From Ammoniphilus sp. CFH 90114 (GTDB taxonomy: Bacteria; Bacillota; Bacilli; Aneurinibacillales; RAOX-1), in assembly GCF_004123195.1 (NCBI RefSeq), contig NZ_SDLI01000001.1:170371-234370 (forward strand): a stretch of DNA of 64,000 nt. The letters run 5' to 3'. Numbering within the stretch: position 1 is the stretch's first letter; every line of letters starts with the position of its first letter. Shown here piece by piece: positions 10,265 to 18,853 of this stretch. The notes beneath the pieces are model-generated. The model was not told the DNA's origin. It saw nothing but the letters and a program-made list of their open reading frames with translations, and did not search any database. A program made the position numbers and the translations under genes.

Positions 10265-11337
10265 GGTGTGAAGAGGTGACCGAATATATGCAGCGGAGTC
10301 TAGATAATGATCTGACACCTACTGAAACAGCCGAGATGGAAGAGCACCTTCATTCATGTGAGGAATGCTCTGTTATGTACCAAACTTTAAAGCAATTACA
10401 CGAGGAACTAGAGAATCTTCCAGATGTAGAACCGCCTATGAGCATTGTCGACTCCATCCTTCCTCAGTTGAGCTTGGCAGGACAGTCACAATTAGTAAAT
10501 ATGCCAACTTCCCTTCCTAAAGTGAAGAAAAATTGGGCTCGGAAGCCGTGGTCCTTCGTGGCTGGCGGGGTGGCAGCGGCCATCTTGTTGGCTTTACTTG
10601 CACCACAATTCTTTGGAGAATCGGAAATGAAAATGACGGAGATGTCAGATGGTCCAGCGGAAATGCAACCAACGCAATCTCTGGCGGTGCCGTTAGAAGA
10701 AAGCAAAGAAGAACTTTCAACAATGGATGCAGCAAAGGTTGAGGTTCCTTCCGTTGCAAATGACGTAGAAACCTTAACCCAAAAACAGGTGGAAACACCC
10801 ATGGCTATGGAACCTACAGAACCCGCAGAACCTCAAGGGCAGGATCAAGTTATGTCCCAGCAGGTAGCTAACTCTACGGCTGTGCAGCCTCCTAAAGAGG
10901 AACCAACGAGGAACAATGAACCACAGCCAAAACCAGAAGAACCTGTTGCTCCAGCCGAGAGTGAAGTCGCTATGGCACCACCGGTTAATCCACCAGAAGA
11001 AGTACATTCGCTTGCAGCCAAAGAACCTGTGGTAGAAGAAAATTTAATGATGTCTATGACTAGTGAACCAGTTCAACCGGATTCTTTCGGTTCACCGGAT
11101 GGTATGTGGAATGCTCGGGTAGATGGGCAACGAATCGTCATTCTTGATCAAGACGGAGTAGAAGTGTTCCGAAGTCATGAGTGGACGGGAGCTGCTTATG
11201 TTTCTGTAGAATGGGTCGATGCTGCGAAGGTTATGTATACCCTTTATCCAGTAAATGCGGGCACGGAAGAGGCAGCGGCTAAGCCCTTGGAAAAATGGTT
11301 AATAAACGTAAAACAAGGACAGGAACAAAAACAATAA
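10261..11337 (+). CDS. Anti-sigma factor with zinc-finger domain and long acidic/proline-rich extracytoplasmic region
   Basis: A 358-residue single-pass membrane protein. The N-terminal zf-HC2 domain (about 1-45) shows the HxxxCxxC zinc motif in HLHSCEECS, typical of RsiW-type anti-sigma factors that hold ECF sigma factors at the membrane. One transmembrane helix follows at about 98-118 (VAGGVAAAILLALLA). Next come roughly 150 residues rich in Pro, Glu, Met and Val with little order, then a C-terminal segment of about 80 residues (GSPDGMWNARVDG ... YPVNAG) that looks folded and might sense a signal. It is translationally coupled to the sigma gene. Control by regulated proteolysis would be expected from the family. 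Confidence 0.85.
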   Translation: MRCEEVTEYMQRSLDNDLTPTETAEMEEHLHSCEECSVMYQTLKQLHEELENLPDVEPPMSIVDSILPQLSLAGQSQLVNMPTSLPKVKKNWARKPWSFVAGGVAAAILLALLAPQFFGESEMKMTEMSDGPAEMQPTQSLAVPLEESKEELSTMDAAKVEVPSVANDVETLTQKQVETPMAMEPTEPAEPQGQDQVMSQQVANSTAVQPPKEEPTRNNEPQPKPEEPVAPAESEVAMAPPVNPPEEVHSLAAKEPVVEENLMMSMTSEPVQPDSFGSPDGMWNARVDGQRIVILDQDGVEVFRSHEWTGAAYVSVEWVDAAKVMYTLYPVNAGTEEAAAKPLEKWLINVKQGQEQKQ

Positions 11338-11341
11338 TGCT

Positions 11342-11428
11342 CGCGTATAGTATAGCAGGTGTTTAAATCCTGCTTTCCGTCTGGTGCCCAACCTTAAATA
11401 GATTGGCGCCGGCGTTTACATATACGCG
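11342..11428 (+). ncRNA. Candidate structured RNA, three-way junction, directly upstream of a terminator
   Basis: Three helices can be drawn. P1 is CGCGTATA (11342-11349) with TATACGCG (11421-11428). P2 is AGCAGG (11354-11359) with CCTGCT (11369-11374). P3 is CTGGTGCC (11381-11388) with GGCGCCGG (11405-11412), extended past a bulged C by AA/TT. The two apical loops carry TTTAAAT and CTTAAATA and could pair with each other. It lies between the anti-sigma stop and the terminator at 11438, upstream of holA. It matches no riboswitch class I know. It could be an mRNA 3' element, a regulatory leader or a dispersed repeat. Confidence 0.45.
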
Positions 11429-11437
11429 CTTGAAGAC

Positions 11438-11472
11438 AAAAGGGTATCCACAGCTTAAAGGATACCCTTTTT
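11438..11472 (+). terminator. Rho-independent terminator after the sigma/anti-sigma pair
   Basis: Stem AAAGGGTATCC (from 11439) with GGATACCCTTT (11460-11470) and a T tail to 11472. It directly follows the folded RNA candidate. Confidence 0.85.
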
Positions 11473-11532
11473 GCGATATACATTTATGAATCTGATATAA
11501 TAAGGTTGATGCTTGGCGGTGAGGTGGAGTAA

Positions 11533-12564
11533 ATGGAATATCGAAGTATTTTTAAGGAAATACAGCAAGGAATAATAAAGCCTATTTATCTGTTATATGG
11601 AACAGAAGCATTTTTAATTGAAGAATGCATCAACTTTATAAAAACTAAAGCGATTGATGAGCAATTTTTAGATTTTAATTTTAGCGTTTTTGACCTGAAT
11701 GAAATACCGATCCAGCAAGCCGTTATGGATGCAGAGACCCTTCCGTTTATGGGGGATAAGCGAGTGGTGGTGGCTAAGAATGCCCACTTTCTAACCGGGG
11801 CGAAAGCAAGTGGGGGGGTCGATCACTCCGTTGATTCTCTTCAGGCTTACCTAGACAATCCTACAGATACCAGCATTTTGATTTTGACTGTCTTCCAAGA
11901 TAAATTAGATGAACGGAAAAAAGTAGTGAAAGGGTTAAAGTCTGTTGGGGCAGTAGTGCCATTTATGCCATTGAAGGACCAAGAACTATGGGGATGGATT
12001 AAAAGGCAAGCGCAAAAGAGAGGTGTCCAAATGGACGATCACTCAGCTCAGACCCTTGATCGAATTGTAGGTAACGATCTCAGGCGTCTACAGCAAGAAA
12101 TGGACAAGATGGCTTCCTACGTAGGTCAAGGTGGCTTAATAACAGAGGAAGTTGTCTATTCCTTGGGTTCTAGAACATTAGAGCAGGATATCTTTGGTTT
12201 AATTGATAAAGCGTCTCGCTTAGATATTGATCAGGCTATGCGTATTTATTATGATCTTTTGAAGAATAAAGAGGAACCGCTAACCATTCTCAGTTTGTTA
12301 GCTCGTCAGTTTAGACTTATTCTTCAAGTGAAGATTTTATCTGCCAGAGGGTATTCTGGACAACAGATGGCCTCTATATTAGGTGTCCACCCATATCCCA
12401 TAAAGCTTGCAGCGGAGAAAGCACAGCGGTTTAAAGAGAAGGCATTGAGACGAATTATTGCTTATTTAGCAGAAGAGGATTATCGAATTAAGACGGGACA
12501 GATTGACAAATCTCTTTCCATGGAATTATTTTTTATGAGACTAAGAGATATGCTCGAGTCCTAA
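11533..12564 (+). CDS. holA: DNA polymerase III delta subunit
   Basis: Clamp-loader subunit that opens the sliding clamp, working with tau/gamma and delta prime. The 343-residue product has the HolA N-terminal block PIYLLYGTEAFLIEE, a degenerate AAA+ fold and C-terminal helices with LLARQFRLILQVKIL. Length is typical. The ATG at 11533 follows GGTGAGGTGG. A TATAAT-like box lies at 11496-11501. Its position before rpsT is conserved in Bacillales, although comEC and holA are usually closer together. Confidence 0.93.
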   Translation: MEYRSIFKEIQQGIIKPIYLLYGTEAFLIEECINFIKTKAIDEQFLDFNFSVFDLNEIPIQQAVMDAETLPFMGDKRVVVAKNAHFLTGAKASGGVDHSVDSLQAYLDNPTDTSILILTVFQDKLDERKKVVKGLKSVGAVVPFMPLKDQELWGWIKRQAQKRGVQMDDHSAQTLDRIVGNDLRRLQQEMDKMASYVGQGGLITEEVVYSLGSRTLEQDIFGLIDKASRLDIDQAMRIYYDLLKNKEEPLTILSLLARQFRLILQVKILSARGYSGQQMASILGVHPYPIKLAAEKAQRFKEKALRRIIAYLAEEDYRIKTGQIDKSLSMELFFMRLRDMLES

Positions 12565-12571
12565 ATACGAG

Positions 12572-12616
12572 AAAAGAGGAGTGTTCTTGCTACAAGGCAA
12601 GGACACTCCTCTTTAA
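12572..12616. terminator. Bidirectional terminator between holA and rpsT
   Basis: Long stem AAAGAGGAGTGT with ACACTCCTCTTT (12603-12614), with T on the plus side and AAAA before the stem for the minus side. It sits between converging holA and rpsT. Confidence 0.8.
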
Positions 12617-12643
12617 TTCGAAGCTTGTAAGTCTCTTAAGGGA

Positions 12644-12910
12644 TTAAGCAGTTACGCCGTTCACTTTTTGAGCCAAGCGAGACTTTCTGCGGGAAGCCTC
12701 ATTTTTATGAATAAGACCTTTAGTTACAGCCTTGTCTAGCTTCTTAGCAGCAAGCTTGTAAGCTTCTTGAGCTGCAGCTACATCGTTTGTAGCTACCGCA
12801 GCTTCAACACCCTTAAGGGCTGTGCGAAGAGCGGATTTCTGTGAAACACGCTGAAGACGTCTTTTTTCATTCGTCTTTGTACGCTTAATTTGGGACTTAA
12901 TATTTGGCAT
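12644..12910 (-). CDS. rpsT: 30S ribosomal protein S20 (bS20)
   Basis: An 88-residue, Lys/Arg/Ala-rich protein that binds 16S rRNA in 30S assembly. It begins [18 protein letters not shown] and has [16 protein letters not shown], standard for bS20. The start ATG at 12908-12910 has AAGGAGG eight or so bases upstream on the minus strand; the longer frame to 12979 has no such site. rpsT facing gpr divergently is the B. subtilis arrangement. Confidence 0.97.
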   Translation of the reverse strand: MPNIKSQIKRTKTNEKRRLQRVSQKSALRTALKGVEAAVATNDVAAAQEAYKLAAKKLDKAVTKGLIHKNEASRRKSRLAQKVNGVTA

Positions 12911-13008
12911 CAGATTCACCTCCTTGGTGCATCCATAAGTAACATTCGCTGAAGTTAGCAACAGAAGATATTCTATCATGTCGAAAATAGAAATGCAATA
13001 ACGGAGTT

Positions 13009-13038
13009 GTATAAAAGTAAAGCTGTTATAGCATTATA
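13009..13038 (+). promoter_or_regulatory. Probable sigma-G (forespore) promoter of gpr
   Basis: GTATA at 13009-13013 and CATTATA at 13032-13038, with an 18-nt spacer, fit the forespore sigma-F/G pattern (GHATR and CATNNTA). It lies about 48 nt before the gpr start. gpr is a known forespore gene in Bacillus, which supports the reading. Confidence 0.55.
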
Positions 13039-13085
13039 AATATAGAATTTTTGTGAAAAAATGGAATGCAAGGAGTTGGTGACTC

Positions 13086-14213
13086 ATGTCCATGAATGAA
13101 GAGCATCATGATCTTGATTTAAGCCGCTTTTCCGTACGGACAGATCTTGCTTTAGAAGCCCATCAGATCGCTGCGGAAAAGACGGGCGTCCCCCACATAC
13201 AAGGCGTTGAGATGGGCACGCATGAAGAAGACGGAATCCGAATTACTAGAGTTCAAGTGAGAAACGAACACGGTGCCAAAGCCATTGGAAAGATGCCAGG
13301 AAACTATCTAACGCTTGAAGCTCCTGGATTACGCAGGAAGGATACGGAACTGCAAAATTTAGTGGCAACTCAATTTGCTCATGCCTTCAGTCAATTTCTC
13401 TCTGATTTAGGAATCAGCAAGGAGGCTAAAGCTTTAGTGGTTGGACTAGGGAATTGGAATGTTACCCCCGATGCTCTTGGCCCCATTGTTGTAGAAAATT
13501 TGTTAGTGACCCGACATCTGTTTGAATTAATGCCTGAGCATGTAGAAGAGGGCTACCGTGCGGTAAGTGCTCTATCGCCTGGGGTGTTAGGGATAACAGG
13601 GATTGAAACCAGTGAGATTGTCTATGGTGTTGTAGAGAGGACCAAACCCGACTTTGTCATCGCTGTAGATGCCTTGGCTTCTCGTTCCATTGAACGTGTA
13701 AACAGCACGATTCAAATTTCGGATACAGGAATTAATCCTGGCTCAGGAGTTGGGAATAAGCGTAAGCCGCTTAACAAAGAGACTCTAGGTATTCCAGTTG
13801 TTGCGATCGGGGTACCGACCGTTGTAGATGCCGTTTCCATTGCTAGTGACACTATTGACTATGTCTTGTCTCACATGGGGCGGCAGATGAGAGAGGCTGC
13901 CAATCCAACACCGGCTAGTCGACTTACTCCGTCGGGCTTCGCGTTACCCGGAACGCCTAAGCCATTGGATAAGGATGAACAACCCTCAGAAGAAGGGAAA
14001 AAGGTGATTATGGGGTTAGTTGGTTCTCTCCCGGAGATGGAGAAAAGAGAGCTCATTCGTGAAGTCCTTCAACCGCTTGGTCATAATCTTATCGTTACAC
14101 CCAAAGAAGTGGATGAGTTTGTTGAAGATATTGCCAATATCATTGCCAACGGGCTTAATGCAGCGTTGCACGACATCATTGATATGGATAACGTTTCAGC
14201 TTATACGCATTAA
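13086..14213 (+). CDS. gpr: Germination protease (GPR), endopeptidase of small acid-soluble spore proteins
   Basis: Degrades SASP during germination, releasing amino acids and freeing DNA. It is made as an inactive zymogen in the forespore. The 375-residue product has the propeptide-junction block [14 protein letters not shown], where autoprocessing occurs in homologues, and conserved stretches [32 protein letters not shown] and [17 protein letters not shown] 13086 follows AAGGAG. It is preceded by a probable sigma-G promoter and followed 28 nt later by yqxA. It is direct evidence that the organism sporulates. Confidence 0.96.
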   Translation: MSMNEEHHDLDLSRFSVRTDLALEAHQIAAEKTGVPHIQGVEMGTHEEDGIRITRVQVRNEHGAKAIGKMPGNYLTLEAPGLRRKDTELQNLVATQFAHAFSQFLSDLGISKEAKALVVGLGNWNVTPDALGPIVVENLLVTRHLFELMPEHVEEGYRAVSALSPGVLGITGIETSEIVYGVVERTKPDFVIAVDALASRSIERVNSTIQISDTGINPGSGVGNKRKPLNKETLGIPVVAIGVPTVVDAVSIASDTIDYVLSHMGRQMREAANPTPASRLTPSGFALPGTPKPLDKDEQPSEEGKKVIMGLVGSLPEMEKRELIREVLQPLGHNLIVTPKEVDEFVEDIANIIANGLNAALHDIIDMDNVSAYTH

Positions 14214-14241
14214 TGTGAAGGGATAAGGGAGCGATGATCAG

Positions 14242-14601
14242 ATGAAGTGGAGAATCCAGTTTATACTGCTTGTGATGGTGATGTCTTGTTTGGTTATAGG
14301 AGGGATCCACTTGGCGGAAAAAGGGATTCAGCGAGTGGAAGGCACGGAGGATGGTCCTGTCCAATCGTTCAATATTGCCAGAGTGGATCAGGGCAAAATG
14401 GAGATGACCGTCCTTGGCAGACAATATTCCATAACGAATCAGCAAGACCTTCCACATGAGGAAATGACTCAGGATTCCTCTGTATCGTCGCCTCCTAGTC
14501 AACAACAACATATGGAAAATTGGGCCAGCACCATCGGGAATCGCGTAGGCAGATGGATGACGACTTCTACGCAAAAACTAATGAATTGGCTTTTAGGCTA
14601 G
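14242..14601 (+). CDS. yqxA: YqxA-like membrane protein (DUF3679)
   Basis: A 119-residue protein with one N-terminal membrane helix (about 5-24, LLVMVMSCLVIGGIHLA) followed by KGIQRVEG and a short extracytoplasmic tail. The pattern of an N-terminal helix, a GM/IQ-x-x-x-G segment and a VLG block fits DUF3679 (YqxA), which lies between spoIIP and lepA in B. subtilis. Here it directly follows gpr and precedes lepA; spoIIP itself is missing from the interval. No function is known. The identification rests on synteny and weak sequence resemblance. Confidence 0.65.
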   Translation: MKWRIQFILLVMVMSCLVIGGIHLAEKGIQRVEGTEDGPVQSFNIARVDQGKMEMTVLGRQYSITNQQDLPHEEMTQDSSVSSPPSQQQHMENWASTIGNRVGRWMTTSTQKLMNWLLG

Positions 14602-14623
14602 TGTGGAAATCAATGATTTAGCA

Positions 14624-14652
14624 TTGCTTCCGTCTACCTCCCCTGATATAAT
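14624..14652 (+). promoter_or_regulatory. sigma-A promoter of lepA
   Basis: TTGCTT at 14624-14629, a 17-nt spacer and TATAAT at 14647-14652, about 43 nt before the lepA ATG. Confidence 0.55.
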
Positions 14653-14694
14653 CAAACTTAGTGCATTTTTTCGCCTCAGGGAGGTATTTTCATA

Positions 14695-16509
14695 ATGGAC
14701 AGACGTGAAAGACAAAAGAAGATTCGTAACTTTTCTATAATCGCTCATATTGATCATGGGAAATCTACATTAGCTGACCGTTTACTCGAATTTACGGGAA
14801 CGCTAAGCGACCGGGAAAAAGAAGACCAGTTCCTTGATTCGATGGACTTAGAGAGGGAACGTGGAATTACAATCAAGTTAAATGCTGTTCGCTTAAAGTA
14901 TAAAGCAAAAGACGGCGAGGAATATATTCTTCACCTCATTGATACGCCGGGTCATGTTGATTTTACCTATGAAGTATCACGAAGCTTAGCGGCGTGTGAA
15001 GGGGCTTTGCTTGTCGTCGATGCAGCGCAGGGAATTGAAGCCCAGACATTAGCGAATGTCTACTTAGCATTAGACAATAACCTTGAGATTCTTCCGGTGA
15101 TTAACAAGATCGACTTGCCAAGTGCTGAACCAGAACGTGTTAAGAATGAAGTGGAAGAAGTCATCGGTTTAGATGCTAGTGATGCCGTTTTAGCATCAGC
15201 GAAGGCTGGAATTGGGATTGAAGATATCCTTGAACAAGTTGTACAGAAGGTGCCTGCTCCACAGGGAGATCCAGACGCTTCTGTACAGGCCTTGATTTTT
15301 GACTCTTATTATGATGCGTACCGTGGAGTTATTGCGAATATACGCGTAGTGAATGGTACTATCCGCAAGGGTATGAAAATCAAGATGATGGCAACAAACA
15401 AGGTTTTTGAAGTAACGGAAGTAGGAACTTCTGCCCCTTTCCCCATTGCCGTTGAGGAATTAACGGTTGGCGATGTAGGGTTTGTGGCCGCAAGTATTAA
15501 ATCGGTTGGCGATACCCGAGTAGGGGATACGATTACGAGTGCAGATAACCCTGCGAAGGAACCATTGCCAGGATACCGTAAGATTAATCCTATGGTGTTC
15601 TGTGGTCTATATCCTGTCGACACGGCAGAATATAATGACTTGCGAGAAGCGTTAGAGAAACTGCAATTGAATGATGCCTCTTTACAGTTTGAGCCTGAGA
15701 CTTCACAAGCTCTTGGCTTCGGCTTCCGATGTGGTTTCCTTGGTCTTCTGCACATGGAAATTATTCAGGAGCGGATTGAAAGAGAGTTCAATATCACATT
15801 AATTACGACCGCACCAAGCGTTATCTATAAAGTCACCAAGACGGATGGAGAGCATTTTGATATCGATAATCCGTCCAAGATGCCTGATGCTCAAGTAATC
15901 GACTTCGTAGAAGAGCCTTTTGTGAAGGCCTCCATCATGGTTCCTAAGGATTTCGTTGGGGCAATTATGGAATTATGCCAAGGCAAGCGCGGAGAATTCA
16001 TGGATATGCAGTATATCGATGAGAACCGCGTGCAAATCATTTATGAGATGCCTCTAGCTGAGATTGTTTATGATTTCTTTGATCAGCTGAAGTCAAGCAC
16101 GAAAGGATATGCGTCTTTCGATTATGAGGTCATAGGCTATCGACAATCGAAGCTGGTGAAGATGGATATCATGCTGAACGCTGAGGTGGTCGATGCTCTG
16201 TCGATTATCGTCCACAAAGATTCAGCTTATGCCCGTGGCAAGCTTCTCTGTGAAAAGCTAAAAGAACTTATTCCAAGACAGATGTTTGAAGTACCTATCC
16301 AGGCTGCTATCGGTAAGAAAATTGTTGCCCGAGAAACGATTAAAGCGATGCGTAAGAACGTTCTAGCGAAATGTTATGGTGGTGACATTTCTCGTAAGCG
16401 TAAGTTGCTTGAGAAGCAGAAGGAAGGGAAAAAGCGTATGAAGCAAGTCGGAAACGTGGAAGTCCCTCAGGAAGCGTTTATGGCTGTTCTGCAAATGGAT
16501 AAGAAATAA
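14695..16509 (+). CDS. lepA: Elongation factor 4 (LepA)
   Basis: Ribosome-dependent translational GTPase thought to assist ribosome biogenesis or back-translocation. The 604-residue product has the P-loop [14 protein letters not shown], switch [21 protein letters not shown], then EF-G-like domains and the LepA-specific C-terminal domain ending [16 protein letters not shown]. Length is exactly typical. The ATG follows AGGGAGGT. It starts a lepA-hemW pair separated by a weak terminator. Confidence 0.98.
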   Translation: MDRRERQKKIRNFSIIAHIDHGKSTLADRLLEFTGTLSDREKEDQFLDSMDLERERGITIKLNAVRLKYKAKDGEEYILHLIDTPGHVDFTYEVSRSLAACEGALLVVDAAQGIEAQTLANVYLALDNNLEILPVINKIDLPSAEPERVKNEVEEVIGLDASDAVLASAKAGIGIEDILEQVVQKVPAPQGDPDASVQALIFDSYYDAYRGVIANIRVVNGTIRKGMKIKMMATNKVFEVTEVGTSAPFPIAVEELTVGDVGFVAASIKSVGDTRVGDTITSADNPAKEPLPGYRKINPMVFCGLYPVDTAEYNDLREALEKLQLNDASLQFEPETSQALGFGFRCGFLGLLHMEIIQERIEREFNITLITTAPSVIYKVTKTDGEHFDIDNPSKMPDAQVIDFVEEPFVKASIMVPKDFVGAIMELCQGKRGEFMDMQYIDENRVQIIYEMPLAEIVYDFFDQLKSSTKGYASFDYEVIGYRQSKLVKMDIMLNAEVVDALSIIVHKDSAYARGKLLCEKLKELIPRQMFEVPIQAAIGKKIVARETIKAMRKNVLAKCYGGDISRKRKLLEKQKEGKKRMKQVGNVEVPQEAFMAVLQMDKK

Positions 16510-16515
16510 TGCAAT

Positions 16516-16543
16516 AGGCTTTGGCGTTAGCCAAGGCCTTTTA
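16516..16543 (+). terminator. Weak terminator between lepA and hemW
   Basis: 10-bp stem AGGCTTTGGC / GCCAAGGCCT with a GTTA loop and only TTTT after it, so read-through into hemW is likely. Confidence 0.55.
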
Positions 16544-16569
16544 TCTATTATGTAAGAAGGAGGGGTAAA

Positions 16570-17709
16570 ATGCCCCAATCAGTATATATTCATATTCCGT
16601 TCTGCACAAACAAGTGTTATTATTGTGATTTTAATTCTTATGTGACAGAGAATCAGCAACTAATCTGGGACTATTTGTACGCATTAGAGCGGGAGATGGA
16701 GGCAACGATTCGTATCAACCCTCCTGACCAGATTAAGACTATTTTTGTTGGTGGCGGAACTCCCACATTCTTATCTTACGAGCAGATGCAGTACTTCTTA
16801 ACAAGTGTTCAAAAGAAAATCCCAAACCAAGCTCCTGATATAGAATTTACAATGGAAGCGAATCCGGGAACGACTGATTTGGATAAACTATCCATTATGA
16901 GGCAGGGCGGTGTTAACCGCCTTAGTTACGGTGTGCAAGCCTTTGATGATGAGTTGCTGAAGAGGATTGGCCGGATCCACGATTCAGCACAGGTCATGAC
17001 GAGCATTGAGAATGCAAAGTTGGCGGGATTTAATAATATATCGATTGATCTCATTTTCGGACTTCCGGGTCAAACCCCAGAACTCTTTCAGCGTACCTTA
17101 GATCAAGCTTTTTCCTTAGATCTACAGCACTTTTCTGCTTACAGTTTGAAGGTAGAGGAGAATACTCGCTTTCACGTTTTATATGAGCGCAATCAGCTCA
17201 TCCTTCCTTCAGAAGAAGAAGAGGTGTTGATGTATGAACTCGTTCGAAAGGAAATGGCACGTCATAGCTATCTGCAGTACGAAATAAGCAACTTCTCGAA
17301 GCCGGGATTCGAGAGTCGTCACAATCAAACGTATTGGAAAAATGAGGAGTATTACGGAATGGGTGCGGGGGCACATGGCTATGTAAAGGGGAGAAGGCAT
17401 GTCAATGCAGGCCCTGTTCAGCAATATATCCAGCTTGTACAGGAAAAAGAGCTTCCTCGGGTAGAAGAGTTTGCTGTGGCTCCGCAAGAGGCAATGGAAG
17501 AGTATATGATTATGGGGTTGCGCTTAATGGCGGGGGTATCAGAAAGTGAGTTTCAAGCGCGGTATGGAACTTCACTAGATTCTGTATTTGGAGAAGAGGT
17601 TAAGGAACTAATAAATATTGGTTTATTGGAGAAAACAGAAGGGCGAATATGTTTAACGGAAAAGGGAATTCCCTTAGGAAATGAAGTGTTTATGCGTTTC
17701 TTGACCTAG
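16570..17709 (+). CDS. hemW: Radical SAM protein HemW (heme chaperone, formerly 'oxygen-independent coproporphyrinogen oxidase')
   Basis: A 379-residue radical SAM protein with the cluster motif CTNKCYYC (Cys12, Cys16, Cys19), the GGGTPT motif, EANPGT and a C-terminal HemN-like domain. HemW proteins insert heme into respiratory proteins and lack true HemN oxidase activity; the lepA-hemW-hrcA context is the one used by HemW in Bacillales. The ATG at 16570 follows AAGGAGGGG. Confidence 0.92.
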   Translation: MPQSVYIHIPFCTNKCYYCDFNSYVTENQQLIWDYLYALEREMEATIRINPPDQIKTIFVGGGTPTFLSYEQMQYFLTSVQKKIPNQAPDIEFTMEANPGTTDLDKLSIMRQGGVNRLSYGVQAFDDELLKRIGRIHDSAQVMTSIENAKLAGFNNISIDLIFGLPGQTPELFQRTLDQAFSLDLQHFSAYSLKVEENTRFHVLYERNQLILPSEEEEVLMYELVRKEMARHSYLQYEISNFSKPGFESRHNQTYWKNEEYYGMGAGAHGYVKGRRHVNAGPVQQYIQLVQEKELPRVEEFAVAPQEAMEEYMIMGLRLMAGVSESEFQARYGTSLDSVFGEEVKELINIGLLEKTEGRICLTEKGIPLGNEVFMRFLT

Positions 17710-17739
17710 TTGACAAGGGTCTCTTTAATTTGGTATTTT
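17710..17739 (+). promoter_or_regulatory. sigma-A promoter of the hrcA-dnaK operon
   Basis: TTGACA at 17710-17715 and TATTTT at 17734-17739 with an 18-nt spacer; a TG precedes the -10 (TGGTATTTT). The predicted transcription start is just upstream of the CIRCE operator. Confidence 0.65.
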
Positions 17740-17753
17740 TATCTGAGAAGCTT

Positions 17754-17780
17754 TTAGCACTCGATGCACTTGAGTGCTAA
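17754..17780 (+). promoter_or_regulatory. CIRCE operator (HrcA binding site)
   Basis: Perfect inverted repeat TTAGCACTC, 9 nt, GAGTGCTAA, exactly the CIRCE consensus. HrcA bound here represses the operon, and heat titrates GroE so that HrcA is inactivated. It lies 20 nt before the TTG start of hrcA and makes the start at 17764, which is inside it, unlikely. Confidence 0.97.
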
Positions 17781-17799
17781 CAATAAGGGAGGGATCAGA

Positions 17800-18840
17800 T
17801 TGTTATCCACTAGACAAATCCAAATCCTTCATGCCATCGTAGATAATTATATTCGTCATGCTGAACCTGTCGGGTCCAGGACGATTTCGAAGCGAGAGGA
17901 TGTAGGCTATAGCTCTGCTACCATTCGTAACGAAATGGCCGATCTAGAGGAGCTGGGTTTTTTAGAGCAGCCCCACACTTCAGCAGGCCGGATCCCTTCG
18001 CAGAAAGGATACCGTTTCTACGTCGATCATCTGGTTCAACCTTCCCAGCTTACGCAAGGCGATGTTTTTAACATTCGGCAATTGTTTGCTGAGAAATATT
18101 ATGCTTTTGAGCAGATTACACAACAGACGGCAGCGATTCTCTCAGGTTTGACTAATTATACATCGATTGTTTTAGGTCATGAGGTAGTCGATGCCCGGTT
18201 GAAACATATACAGATTATCCCTTTGAACTCCGATACAGCGGTTGCGATTATTGTAACCAATTCAGGTAAAGTTCAAAATAAAACCATCAATGTTCCGGAC
18301 GGTGTTCCTATCGGGGAAATTGAAAAGCTCGTCAACTTCCTGAATAGTAAGCTTGTAGGTATTCCACTGCATGACTTGCGAATGCAGATTCAAAGAGAGC
18401 TGTCTACCGAACTGCAAAAGTTAATGGATAATTATCAGACTGCCATTAAAATTCTGGAAGACACCTTTATGAATGAGGAGTTAGAGGAGAAGGTTGTACT
18501 TAAGGGTACGACCAACATCATGATGCAGCCCGAGTTCCGAGACGTAGAAAAGGTGAAGGAAATCCTGGATTTCCTAGAGCAAAATGAACAACTTCTCAAG
18601 CACTTTAGTCCATCAACACCAGGAATCCAAGTGAGAATCGGCACCGAGAACCGAGAGGACGCCATAAGTAATTGTAGTATCATTAGTGCTACCTATCATG
18701 TGGATGGGCAGCCCGTCGGTACAATAGGGATATTAGGACCAACAAGGATGGAGTATGGAAAAGTAATTAGTATTGTAGATTTCCTTGCGAAGGACCTCTC
18801 GCTAGCGCTCGAAAGATTTTATAAGGGCAAGAAGACATAA
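17800..18840 (+). CDS. hrcA: Heat-inducible transcription repressor HrcA
   Basis: A 346-residue repressor of class I heat-shock genes. The N-terminal winged helix ([50 protein letters not shown]) is followed by a GAF-like dimer domain. TTG 17800 is supported by AAGGGAGGG at 17785-17793 and by the usual N-terminus of homologues. It is the first gene of the operon and lies behind its own CIRCE site, so it is autoregulated. Confidence 0.96.
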   Translation: MLSTRQIQILHAIVDNYIRHAEPVGSRTISKREDVGYSSATIRNEMADLEELGFLEQPHTSAGRIPSQKGYRFYVDHLVQPSQLTQGDVFNIRQLFAEKYYAFEQITQQTAAILSGLTNYTSIVLGHEVVDARLKHIQIIPLNSDTAVAIIVTNSGKVQNKTINVPDGVPIGEIEKLVNFLNSKLVGIPLHDLRMQIQRELSTELQKLMDNYQTAIKILEDTFMNEELEEKVVLKGTTNIMMQPEFRDVEKVKEILDFLEQNEQLLKHFSPSTPGIQVRIGTENREDAISNCSIISATYHVDGQPVGTIGILGPTRMEYGKVISIVDFLAKDLSLALERFYKGKKT

Positions 18841-18853
18841 GGAGTAGAAGTCA

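Noticed and set aside
11342..11428. Purine riboswitch or hammerhead ribozyme
   Set aside because: The junction lacks the conserved core bases of both classes; only the overall three-helix layout is similar.
14242..14601. Truncated SpoIIP pseudogene
   Set aside because: The 119-residue frame has its own start and stop and resembles YqxA in layout; no SpoIIP amidase motifs are visible.
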